Shown: one piece after another, positions 9,626 through 21,200 of the stretch | How positions within the stretch are numbered: position 1 is the first letter of the stretch | Layout of the letters: every line of letters begins with the position of its first letter | DNA from: Endomychus coccineus | Lineage: Eukaryota; Arthropoda; Insecta; Coleoptera; Endomychidae | Assembly: GCA_958510875.1 (NCBI GenBank) | Contig: OY294071.1 | Span: forward strand, 38,404,042-38,468,041 | Reading direction: 5' to 3' | Length of the DNA: 64,000 nt | Made by a program: the position numbers and the translations under genes | The notes under the pieces: generated by a model | Told to the model about the DNA's origin: nothing | Database searches by the model: none | Seen by the model: the letters and a program-made list of their open reading frames with translations, nothing else

Positions 9626-9801
9626 GTTAGTCCACGCATCGGAATCTAAACATATTTCTAAGCATTCTGACACAAGATTCATCTCGATAGCTATTCTAAT
9701 AACGATTTTACTACTTCCAGCGAAAACGTCTAGAGCTATCGAGATGAATCTTGTGTCAGAATGCTTAGAAATATATTTAGATTCCGATGCCTGGACTAAT
9801 A
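9626..9801. repeat. Inverted repeat at the right border of the bacterial island
   Basis: Arms 9626-9692 and 9734-9801 are reverse complements over about 67 bases with a few mismatches, around a 41-base loop. The left arm starts within a few bases of the rplY breakpoint. The sequence is open in several frames, so it may be a duplicated coding scrap, but no family is recognised. Confidence 0.8.
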
Positions 9802-9875
9802 TTGATCTTAGATTTCTTTTGGCGAAACGTGCTCCCTTCGGGATCGATATATAGCTACAATAGGACATACATATT

Positions 9876-11721
9876 AAGGTTAGTTTGTTAAGTTAAATTT
9901 TTAAATATTTTTGGAAATACTATGTTAATAAGAGCTATTTGAAAGTTCATTTTTGAAATTGATTGAATTTCCTTGCTATGGTACACATCGTTTCAATAAT
10001 ATGCGACCATTGTTCCCCAACACTTACCTCACCTTAATATCTTTTTACCTTTCCCTCCATGGCTCACACTCTCCCCGTTGGTCTTTGCTGGGCAATAACT
10101 ATTTTCTGTCGTATTCAATACTTAATATGTATGTCAATTATTTTTGAAGTCGTTATGACAAAAAAGTGCTATTGACTAAGTTGAGCAGATCTCACAATGT
10201 CCTATTTAGAAATCACGCTATCGAAGTATATACTACTATAGCACATTATTTCCCTGAATCCAAAAATAACCTACTAACCTACATCAGCGGCCTCATATAT
10301 ATTTTAAGAATGTGTACAAGGGCAAGGAAAATCAATCAATTGCAGAGACAAGCTTTCAAATAACCTACTACCCTAGTATTCCCAAAAACATATAAAAATT
10401 TAACAAACTAACCTGCGATAACATTGCCGCTTGGAGTTTTGTACCAACGCTATTGGAATCAAAAGTTTATGAAGCGGGTTTTACTGCGGTCGCGGTTTCA
10501 TATGTTCTTCGGTTTTCTAAGAGAATTTAGAGCAACTGACTTTTGAGGAAATAGAAGAACTTGATAAGAAAATGGATCAATTACAAAAATGAACTTTGAA
10601 ATAACCTTAAGTAGGGTAGTATTCCCAAAAATATATAACAATTTAACAAACTAACCTGCGATAACATTGCCGCTAGGAGTTTGGTTCCTACCATATTGGA
10701 AGCAAAAGTTCATGATAGTCCATCAACGAACCGAAAAAAAAAAGAAATGTAGGTCAGAATCGAAAGACTTTTGCGGGATTCGATTCTTGGGGTTATCAGG
10801 ATCATTCATAACACATAAAACCTCGCGGTCACTTGCCCCCCCCCCCTCCCACTGTCTGACCTCCAAGGGGTTTGGGGGTAACTTCGAATTTACCAAGGGT
10901 TTTCTGGGTCGCTGATCACGATTTTGACGTCAGATTCACTTCAAATCAATCTTGGTTATGGAAATCGATCAAATTGGTCAATTTTAAATTCGAAATTATC
11001 CTTTTTGGGGTCATATCTGGCCCTCAAGGGGGGGGGGAGACTGATGAGGTTTTATGTTTTATGAATGATCCTGATAACTTCACGAATCGAATTCCACAAG
11101 AATAGGTTTGATTCTGACCTACATGTCTTTTTTTTTGTTATAGCCGAAATCCCGGCTCATTGCTTGAACTATGAAGCGAGTTTTACTGCCTGGGCAAGAA
11201 TCGCTGATGCGGAATCAACACATTGTATTTAAAAAATGCCAAAGCGCGGAAGCGCATTTGTTGCGAGCAAGATTTTGACCATAGACTGTATATTAAAACG
11301 TTAATAGTACGTATCCAATGAAATATACGATTCTATGGTTTGCAAATGTTGGGTGTCTAGAGAATCTAGTTACGACGTAACGTCACTTCATAAAATGCAA
11401 TTTAATGGCGGTTACTGTTTACAATTTTATTTCGCGAATTATACGGTTTCTAAATACTGTTGAACCTCTAATTAGCATTTATTTACGAAAACAATGCCAT
11501 AGGTTGCTAAAAATAACAGTTTCGTGCAAATTGTGACCATATATATAGAAGAAAAACGTGACAGAATATGTCTAAATTTGGGACATTTTTTAATTTTTTT
11601 GGGAAAAAGGCACTTTAGGGGAGAGTTTTCTTCTTCAATTCTACATAAGGAACATGTAAATAGTCTATAACAAAATTTCGTCAAAATCGGAGCTGGTTCC
11701 CATAAACGTCATAATTACCCT
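9876..11721. mobile_element. Older, degraded relative of the foldback element
   Basis: Pieces of the same family as the element at 11819-14851. A plus-orientation satellite scrap at about 9876-9925 (ggttagtttgttaa core) is followed by minus-orientation copies at 10370-10480 and 10600-10710, then a terminal arm on the minus strand at about 11270-11721 ending ATAATTACCC. The arm matches 11819-12290 in inverted orientation with many substitutions, so this insertion is older. A small MITE is nested in it. The left terminus is not clear. About 240 bases from 9930 to 10370 show nothing recognisable. Confidence 0.6.
10734..11137. mobile_element. MITE with about 120-bp inverted repeats
   Basis: The left arm (about 10734-10870) contains atgtaggtcagaatcg, gttatcaggatcattcataa and a C-run. 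The right arm (about 11022-11137) is its reverse complement with scattered differences: a G-run, then ttatgaatgatcctgataac, then gattctgacctacat. The arms flank about 150 bases of unrelated DNA. There is no coding capacity. It interrupts the degraded satellite copies on either side. I could not fix the target duplication because of the flanking A/T runs. Confidence 0.7.
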
Positions 11722-11810
11722 TTTAATAGTTGTTTCATTCAATTTTTTATATTTGATATAAAATTTTATGTTTGATATCTAGTTCACATAGTCTTGCATC
11801 TTTCTTATTT

Positions 11811-11818
11811 ATAACAAG
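11811..11818. repeat. 8-bp target-site duplication, left copy
   Basis: ATAACAAG immediately precedes the terminus GGTAATTATT and is repeated exactly at 14852-14859 just beyond the other terminus. Confidence 0.85.
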
Positions 11819-12292
11819 GGTAATTATTCTGATAAGGGTTTGAACTCCGATTTTGACGAAAATTTTTTTACAAAGTACTTACATGTTCCTTATGTAGAAT
11901 TGAAAACGAAAATTCTCCGCAAAAGTGTATTTTTCCCAAAAAAAAAATTTATTTGTCCCAAATCAGGACATATTCAGTCACGTTTTTCTCCTATATATAT
12001 ATTCACAATTTGCACGACATTGTTATTTTTAGCAACCTATAGCATTGTTTTCGTAAATAAATGCTAATTAGAGGTACAACAATATTCAGAAACCGTATTA
12101 TTCGTGAAATAAAATTGTAAACAGTAACCGCCATTTACTTGCATTTTAAGAAATGACGTTACGTCGCAACTAGATTCTCTTGATACCAAAAATCCTCAAA
12201 CCATAGAATCGTATATTTCATTGGCCTCAAACTATCAACGTTTTAATATATAGTCTATGGTCAAAATCTTGCATATAGTTTTGAGGATAGTA

Positions 12293-13690
12293 GCTTATCG
12301 CTCCACGCGGCAACGTTATCGCAGGTTAGTTTGTTAAATTGATATATTCTAATCCTGTCGGTAGAAAGCTCCACGCGGCAATGTTATCGCAGGTTAGTTT
12401 GTTAAATTGATATATATTTTTGGGAATATAAGCCTAGTACAGGTTATTTCAAAGTTAATGCGACCGCAGTTAAACCCCTTTAAGAAATTTTCGATTCTAA
12501 TCGTGTCGGTAGAAAACTCCAGGCGGCAATGTTATCGCAGGTTAGTTTGTTAAATTGATATATATTTTTGGGAATATAAGCCTAGTACAGTTTATTTCAA
12601 AGTTAATGCGACCGCAGATAAACCCCTTTAAGAAATTTTCGATTCTAATCGTGTCGGTAGAAAACTCCAGGCGGCAATGTGATCGCAGGTTATTTTGTTA
12701 AATTGATATATTCTAATCCTGTCGGTAGAAAGCTCCAAGCGGCAATGTTATCGCAGATTATTTTGTTAAATTGATATATTCTAATCCTGTCGGTAGAAAG
12801 CTCCAAGCGGCAATGTTATCGCAGGTTATTTTGTTAAATTGATATATTCTAATCCTGTCGGTAGAAAGCTCCAAGCGGCAATGTTATCGCAGGTTAGTTT
12901 GTTAAATTGATATATATTTTTGGGAATATAAGCCTAGTACAGGTTATTTCAAAGTTAATGCGACAGCAGTTAAACCCCTTTCAGAAACTTTCGATTCTAG
13001 ACATGTTGGTAGAAACCTCCAGGCGGCAATGTTATCGCAGGTTAGTTTGTTAAATTGATATATATTTTTGGGAATATAAGCCTAGTACAGGTTACTTCAA
13101 AGTTAATGCGACAGCAGTTAAACCCCTTCCAGAAACTTTCGATTCTATTCGTGTCGGTAGAAAACTCCAGGCGGCAATGTTAACGCAGGTTAGTTTGTTA
13201 AATTGATATATGTTTTTGGGAATATAAGCCTAGTACAGGTTATCTCAAAGTTGATACGACCGCAGTTAAACCCCTTTAAGAAATTTTCGATTCTAATCGT
13301 GTCGGTAGAAAACTCCAGGCGGCAATGTTATCGCAGGTTAGTTTGTTAAATTGATATATATTTTTGGGAATATAAGCCTAGTACAGGTTATTTCAAAGTT
13401 AATGCGACAGCAGTTAAACCCCTTTCAGAAATTTTCGATTCTAGACATGTTGGTAGAAAACTCCAGGCGGCAATGTTATCGCAGGTTAGTTTGTTAAATT
13501 GATATATATTTTTGGGAATATAAGCCTAGTACAGGTTATTTCAAAGTTAATGCGACAGCAGTTAAACCCCTTTCAGAAACTTTCGATTCTAGACATGTTG
13601 GTAGAAACCTCAAGGCGGCAATGTTATCGCAGGTTAGTTTGTTAAATTGATATATATTTTTGGGAATATAAGCGTAGTACAGGTTATTAT
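12293..13690 (+). repeat. Satellite block of the foldback element, direct orientation
   Basis: Tandem units share a core of gcggcaatgttatcgcaggt and ttagtttgttaaattgatat. Two unit lengths are mixed: about 147-153 bases, with a segment containing aagcctagtacaggttattt and gcagttaaacccctt, and a 68-base short form (about 12690-12895) lacking it. Roughly a dozen units are present. Confidence 0.85.
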
Positions 13691-13759
13691 ATTAACTGTT
13701 TGAACGTGATTTTGGATTTTGTCATTAATAATTACAGAAATAAACTTTGATCTTTACTA

Positions 13760-13771
13760 GGCTTATATTCC

Positions 13772-13838
<67 letters not shown>

Positions 13839-14395
13839 ATTTAACAAACTAACCTGCGATAACATTGCCGCCTGGAGTTTTCTACCAACATGTCTAGAAT
13901 CGAAAATTTCTGAAAGGGGTTTAACTGTTGTCGCATTAACTTTGAAATAATCTGTACTAGGCTTATATTCCCAAAAATATATATCAATTTAACAAACTAA
14001 CCTGCGATAACATTGCCGCCTGGAGGTTTCTACCAACATGTCTAGAATCGAAAGTTTCTGAAAGGGGCTTAACTGCTGTCGCATTAACTTTGAAATAACC
14101 TGTACTAGGCTTATATTCCCAAAAATATATATCAATTTAACAAACTAACCTGCGATAACATTGCCGCCTGGAGGTTTCTACCTACATGTCTAGAATCGAA
14201 AGTTTCTGAAAGGGGTTTAACTGCTGTCGCATTAACTTTGAAATAACCTGTACTAGGCTTATATTCCCAAAAATATATATCAATTTAACAAACTAACCTG
14301 CGATAACATTGCCGCTTGGAGCTTTCTACCAACACGATTAGAATCGAAACTTTATGGAAGGAGTTTTATTCTGGTCGCATTGACTTTGAAATAAT
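13760..14395 (-). repeat. Satellite block of the foldback element, inverted orientation
   Basis: Four to five long-form units of the same satellite, reverse-complemented relative to 12293-13690. The shorter block makes the two arms unequal. Confidence 0.85.
13775..13836. repeat. (AT)n microsatellite
   Basis: About 31 AT units near the centre of the foldback element, expanded from the short ATATAT of the satellite unit. Confidence 0.9.
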
Positions 14396-14851
14396 CTTCA
14401 ATAAGCAAGATTTTGACCATATATTAAAACGTTAATAGTTTGTGGCCAATGAAATATACGATTCTATGGTTTGAGCATTTTTGGTATCAAGAGAATCTAG
14501 TTCCGACGTAACGTCATTTCTTAAAATGCAAGTAAATGGCGGTTACTGTTTACAATTTTATTTCACGAATAATACGGTTTCTGAATATTGTTGTACCTCT
14601 AATTAGCATTTATTTACGAAAACAATGCTATAGGTTGCTAAAAATAACAATGTCGTGCAAATTGTGACTATATATATAGGACAAATACCTGACTGAATAT
14701 GTCCTGATTTGGGACAAATAAATTTTTTTTTTGGGAAAAATACACTTTTGCGGAGAATTTTCTTTTTCAATTCTACATAAGGAACATGTAAGTACTTTGT
14801 AAAAAAAATTTCAAAAAAATCGGAGTTCAAACCCTTATTAAAATAATTACC

Positions 14852-14859
14852 ATAACAAG
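14852..14859. repeat. 8-bp target-site duplication, right copy
   Basis: ATAACAAG, identical to 11811-11818. Confidence 0.85.
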
Positions 14860-15041
14860 ATGTTCCTTAAAAATAATAACTTGTCTAAATACAAATCCAT
14901 TATATTCAAAACAACTCAATTTTTGGGTTAAAAATGTATCTTATTATGTCATACAAAGCTATTCATTAGTTGATCTGTAAATAAATTTAATTATCCAAAT
15001 TCTGCAGTTATTAATATGCAAATTAAGTTAGTACCAAAACA

Positions 15042-15252
15042 CTATAAATAAGGAACAATCACCCTTATCCACCAAAAATTCTTTCCAAGTATTAAGGACA
15101 TTTCAGCTACCAAGTAGCCCTCATCAGAGTAAACTAAATTAGAAATCAAAGTATGCCTTTTGAATACTATTTGGAATTAATTGGGTAATATTACCTTCAG
15201 CTGTAGATGAATATGAATTCATTAATTTGCTTTTTTGGTCATACTTTTCCAT
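15042..15252 (-). CDS. Candidate two-exon 49-residue gene, unidentified
   Basis: On the minus strand an ATG at 15252 opens a short frame starting MEKYDQKSKLMNSY. It reaches a donor-like GAAG/GTAATATT at 15195/15194. A 61-base interval ends TAATTTAG at 15134, and joining keeps the frame into VYSDEGYLVAEMSLILG and on to a stop at 15042-15044. The two pieces total 150 bases including the stop. It may be the end of a larger gene or pure chance; nothing is recognisable in it. It sits just left of the tandem array, so a link with the array's exon relic is possible but not shown. Confidence 0.2.
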
Positions 15253-15289
15253 CGTGTCTAAAGGTCTTCAACAAATGTACAACACAGTT

Positions 15290-18200
15290 AAGTTGAAGTA
15301 TTGGTTTTATTTCTGTAAATTTGAAATTTAACATTTCATTTTTCATCAATATCCATTTTTGAATCTTAGTAATTATAAATAAATTACTTATTGAAATATT
15401 CTTGATCATTGTAGGAATTATGACATGATTTCTCTTATTTTCAGTTTTTTCTATTTGCCAACATTAAATAGATGGGATCTAAAGGCAACAGCTAACAGAG
15501 TACCTACTTCCATTATTGATGACAGATCATTTTGATAAGGCTGATTTTGGGTATGTATAGTTAATTGTTTAATCTGATGTGGGTTCTGTAAAACATTTCA
15601 ACTTTAGTTGTTATATCAAGACATTGAATGTAATAAAGCTTCATTCTGTCATACAGTTAATATATCTCTTACATTTGATAAAATGAAAAAAAAATTAATT
15701 TTCTTCACAAAACTTCTAATGAACATACAAATATATATTTATCTACTAATTTTACTTTATTTTCATTTTTATTTCTATATTTCACATTTATTTAATCTTC
15801 CTACTTAATTTTTGCTGATTAAGCTGAAGTATTGGATTTATTTGTGTAAATTTGAAATGTTTCCTTTCATTTTTCATTAATATCCATTTTAGAATCTTAG
15901 CGATTATACATAAATTACGTATTGAAATATTCTTGATCATTGTAGGAATTATGACATGATTTCTCTTATTTTCAGTTTTTTCTATTTGCCAACATTAAAT
16001 AGATGGGATCTAAAGGCAACAGCTAACAGAGTACCTACTTCCATTATTGATGACAGATCATTTTGATAAGGCTGATTTTGGGTATGTATAGTTAATTGTT
16101 TCATCTGATGTGGGTTCTGTAAAACATTTCAACTTTAGTTGTTATATCAAGACATTGAATGTAATAAAGTTTCATTCTGTCATACAGTTAATATATCTCT
16201 TACATTTGATAAAATGAAAAAAAAATTAATTTTCTTCACAAAACTTCTAATGAACATACAAATATATATTTATCTACTAATTTTACTTTATTTTCATTTT
16301 TATTTCTATATTTCACATTTATTTAATCTTCCTACTTAATTTTTGCTGATTAAGCTGAAGTATTGGATTTATTTGTGTAAATTTGAAATGTTTCCTTTCA
16401 TTTTTCATTAATATCCATTTTAGAATCTTAGCGATTATACATAAATTACGTATTGAAATATTCTTGATCATTGTAGGAATTATGACATGATTTCTCTTAT
16501 TTTCAGTTTTTTCTATTTGCCAACATTAAATAGATGGGATCTGAAGGCAACAGCTAACAGAGTACCTACTTCCATTATTGATGACAGATCATTTTGATAA
16601 GGCTGATTTTGGGTATGTATAGTTAATTGTTTCATCTGATGTGGGTTCTGTAAAACATTTCAACTTTAGTTGTTATATCGAGACATTGAATGTAATAAAG
16701 CTTCATTCTGTCATACAGTTAATATATATCTTACATTTGATAAAATGAAAAAAAAATTAATTTTCTTCACAAAACTTCTAATGAATATACAAATATATAT
16801 TTATCTACTAATTTTACTTTATTTTCATTTTTATTTCTATATTTCACATTTATTTAATCTTCCTACTTAATTTTTGCTGATTAAGCTGAAGTATTGGATT
16901 TATTTGTGTAAATTTGAAATGTTTCCTTTCATTTTTCATTAATATCCATTTTAGAATCTTAGCGATTATACATAAATTACGTATTGAAATATTCTTGATC
17001 ATTGTAGGAATTATGACATGATTTCTCTTATTTTCAGTTTTTTCTATTTGCCAACATTAAATAGATGGGATCTGAAGGCAACAGCTAACAGAGTACCTAC
17101 TTCCATTATTGATGACAGATCATTTTGATAAGGCTGATTTTGGGTATGTATAGTTAATTGTTTCATCTGATGTGGGTTCTGTAAAACATTTCAACTTTAG
17201 TTGTTATATCGAGACATTGAATGTAATAAAGCTTCATTCTGTCATACAGTTAATATATCTCTTACATTTGATAAAATGAAAAAAAAATTAATTTTCTTCA
17301 CAAAACTTCTAATGAATATACAAATATATATTTATCTACTAATTTTACTTTATTTTACATTTTTATTTCTATATTTCACATTTATTTAATCTTCCTACTT
17401 AATTTTTGCTGATTAAGCTGAAGTATTGGATTTAGTTGTGTAAATTTGAAATGTTTCCTTCCATTTTTCATCAATATCCATTTTAGAATCTTAGCGATTA
17501 TACATAAATTACGTATTGAAATATTCTTGATCATTGCAGGAATTATGACATGATTTCTCTTATTTTCAGTTTTTTCTATTTGCCAACATTAAATAGATGG
17601 GATCTAAAGGCAACAGCTAACAGAGTACCTACTTCCATTATTGATGACAGATCATTTTGATAAGGCTGATTTTGGGTATGTATAGTTAATTGTTTCATCT
17701 GATGTGGGTTCTGTAAAACATTTCAACTTTAGTTGTTATATCGAGACATTGAATGTAATAAAGCTTCATTCTGTCATACAGTTAATATATCTCTTACATT
17801 TGATAAAATGAAAAAAAATTAATTTTCTTCACAAAACTTCTAATGAATATACAAATATATATTTATCTACTAATTTTACTTTATTTTACATTTTTATTTC
17901 TATATTTCACATTTATTTAATCTTCCTACTTAATTTTTGCTGATTAAGCTGAAGTATTGGATTTAGTTGTGTAAATTTGAAATGTTTCCTTTCATTTTTC
18001 ATCAATATCCATTTTAGAATCTTAGCGATTATACATAAATTACGTATTGAAATATTCTTGATCATTGTAGGAATTATGACATGATTTCTCTTATTTTCAG
18101 TTTTTTCTATTTGCCAACATTAAATAGATGGGATCTAAAGGCAACAGCTAACAGAGTACCTACTTCCATTATTGATGACAGATCATTTTGATAAGGCTGA

Positions 18201-21200
18201 TTTTGGGTATGTATAGTTAATTGTTTCATCTGATGTGGGTTCTGTAAAACATTTCAACTTTAGTTGTTATATCAAGACATTGAATGTAATAAAGTTTCAT
18301 TCTGTCATACAGTTAATATATCTCTTACATTTGATAAAATGAAAAAAAAATTAATTTTCTTCACAAAACTTCTAATGAACATACAAATATATATTTATCT
18401 ACTAATTTTACTTTATTTTCATTTTTATTTCTATATTTCACATTTATTTAATCTTCCTACTTAATTTTTGCTGATTAAGCTGAAGTATTGGATTTAGTTG
18501 TGTAAATTTGAAATGTTTCCTTTCATTTTTCATCAATATCCATTTTAGAATCTTAGCGATTATACATAAATTACGTATTGAAATATTCTTGATCATTGTA
18601 GGAATTATGACATGATTTCTCTTATTTTCAGTTTTTTCTATTTGCCAACATTAAATAGATGGGATCTAAAGGCAACAGCTAACAGAGTACCTACTTCCAT
18701 TATTGATGACAGATCATTTTGATAAGGCTGATTTTGGGTATGTATAGTTAATTGTTTCATCTGATGTGGGTTCTGTAAAACATTTCAACTTTAGTTGTTA
18801 TATCAAGACATTGAATGTAATAAAGTTTCATTCTGTCATACAGTTAATATATCTCTTACATTTGATAAAATGAAAAAAAAATTAATTTTCTTCACAAAAC
18901 TTCTAATGAACATACAAATATATATTTATCTACTAATTTTACTTTATTTTCATTTTTATTTCTATATTTCACATTTATTTAATCTTCCTACTTAATTTTT
19001 GCTGATTAAGCTGAAGTATTGGATTTATTTGTGTAAATTTGAAATGTTTCCTTTCATTTTTCATTAATATCCATTTTAGAATCTTAGCGATTATACATAA
19101 ATTACGTATTGAAATATTCTTGATCATTGTAGGAATTATGACATGATTTCTCTTATTTTCAGTTTTTTCTATTTGCCAACATTAATTAGATGGGATCTAA
19201 AGGCAACAGCTAACAGAGTACCTACTTCCATTATTGATGACAGATCATTTTGATAAGGCTGATTTTGGGTATGTATAGTTAATTGTTTCATCTGATGTGG
19301 GTTCTGTAAAACATTTCAACTTTAGTTGTTATATCGAGACATTGAATGTAATAAAGCTTCATTCTGTCATACAGTTAATATATCTCTTACATTTGATAAA
19401 ATGAAAAAAAAATTAATTTTCTTCACAAAACTTCTAATGAATATACAAATATATATTTATCTACTAATTTTACTTTATTTTACATTTTTATTTCTATATT
19501 TCACATTTATTTAATCTTCCTACTTAATTTTTGCTGATTAAGCTGAAGTATTGGATTTAGTTGTGTAAATTCTAAATGTTTCCTTTCATTTTTCATCAAT
19601 ATCCATTTTAGAATCTTAGCGATTATACATAAATTACATATTGAAATATTCTTGATCATTGTGGGAATTATGACATGATTTCTGTTATTTTCAGTTTTTT
19701 CTATTTGCCAACATTAAATAGATGGGATCTAAAGGCAACAGCTAACAGAGTACCTACTTCCATTATTGATGACAGATTATTTTGATAAGGCTGATTTTGG
19801 GTATGTATAGTTAATTGTTTCATCTGATGTGGGTTCTGTAAAACATTTCAACTTTAGTTGTTATATCGAGACATTGAATGTAATAAAGCTTCATTCTGTC
19901 ATACAGTTAATATATATCTTACATTTGATAAAATGAAAAAAAAATTAATTTTCTTCACAAAACTTCTAATGAATATACAAATATATATTTATCTACTAAT
20001 TTTACTTTATTTTACATTTTTATTTCTATATTTCACATTTATTTAATCTTCCTACTTAATTTTTGCTGATTAAGCTGAAGTATTGGATTTAGTTGTGTAA
20101 ATTTGAAATGTTTCCTTTCATTTTTCATTAATATCCATTTTAGAATCTTAGCGATTATACATAAATTACGTATTGAAATATTCTTGATCATTGTAGGACA
20201 TGATTTCTCTTATTTTCAGTTTTTTCTATTTGCCAACATTAAATAGATGGGATCTAAAGGCAACAGCTAACAGAGTACCTACTTCCATTATTGATGACAG
20301 ATCATTTTGATAAGGCTGATTTTGGGTATGTATAGTTAATTGTTTCATCTGATGTGGGTTCTGTAAAACATTTCAACTTTAGTTGTTATATCGAGACATT
20401 GAATGTAATAAAGCTTCATTCTGTCATACAGTTAATATATCTCTTACATTTGATAAAATGAAAAAAAAATTAATTTTCTTCACAAAACTTCTAATGAATA
20501 TACAAATATATATTTATCTACTAATTTTACTTTATTTTCATTTTTATTTCTATATTTCACATTTATTTAATCTTCCTACTTAATTTTTGCTGATTAAGCT
20601 GAAGTATTGGATTTATTTGTGTAAATTTGAAATGTTTCCTTTCATTTTTCATTAATATCCATTTTAGAATCTTAGCGATTATACATAAATTACGTATTGA
20701 AATATTCTTGATCATTGTAGGAATTATGACATGATTTCTCTTATTTTCAGTTTTTTCTATTTGCCAACATTAATTAGATGGGATCTAAAGGCAACAGCTA
20801 ACAGAGTACCTACTTCCATTATTGATGACAGATCATTTTGATAAGGCTGATTTTGGGTATGTATAGTTAATTGTTTCATCTGATGTGGGTTCTGTAAAAC
20901 ATTTCAACTTTAGTTGTTATATCGAGACATTGAATGTAATAAAGCTTCATTCTGTCATACAGTTAATATATCTCTTACATTTGATAAAATGAAAAAAAAA
21001 TTAATTTTCTTCACAAAACTTCTAATGAATATACAAATATATATTTATCTACTAATTTTACTTTATTTTACATTTTTATTTCTATATTTCACATTTATTT
21101 AATCTTCCTACTTAATTTTTGCTGATTAAGCTGAAGTATTGGATTTAGTTGTGTAAATTCTAAATGTTTCCTTTCATTTTTCATCAATATCCATTTTAGA

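Larger units (their letters stand above)
11819..14851. mobile_element. Foldback-type transposon with satellite-filled inverted repeats
   Basis: A 3,033-bp element bounded by GGTAATTATT on the left and its near complement AATAATTACC on the right. The outer arms 11819-12290 and 14400-14851 are inverted copies. Inside them come satellite blocks, direct on 12293-13690 and inverted on 13760-14395, meeting at a 60-90-base centre with an (AT)n run. The exact 8-bp flanking duplication ATAACAAG supports transposition. Long, internally repetitive inverted repeats with little central DNA are the hallmark of Foldback and Galileo-like elements; a 7-9-bp duplication suits the P or hAT superfamilies. No transposase is encoded, so it must be non-autonomous. 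The 75-residue open frames in the arms are mirror copies and not genes. Confidence 0.8.

Noticed and set aside
9621..9854. C-terminal 78 residues of the apparent rplY frame
   Set aside because: These residues come from the inverted repeat past the breakpoint, not from bL25.
11472..12067. 75-codon frames ending FLATYSIVFVNKC, also seen at 14603-14830
   Set aside because: They are mirror copies within foldback arms with frame-changing differences. They reflect duplication, not selection.
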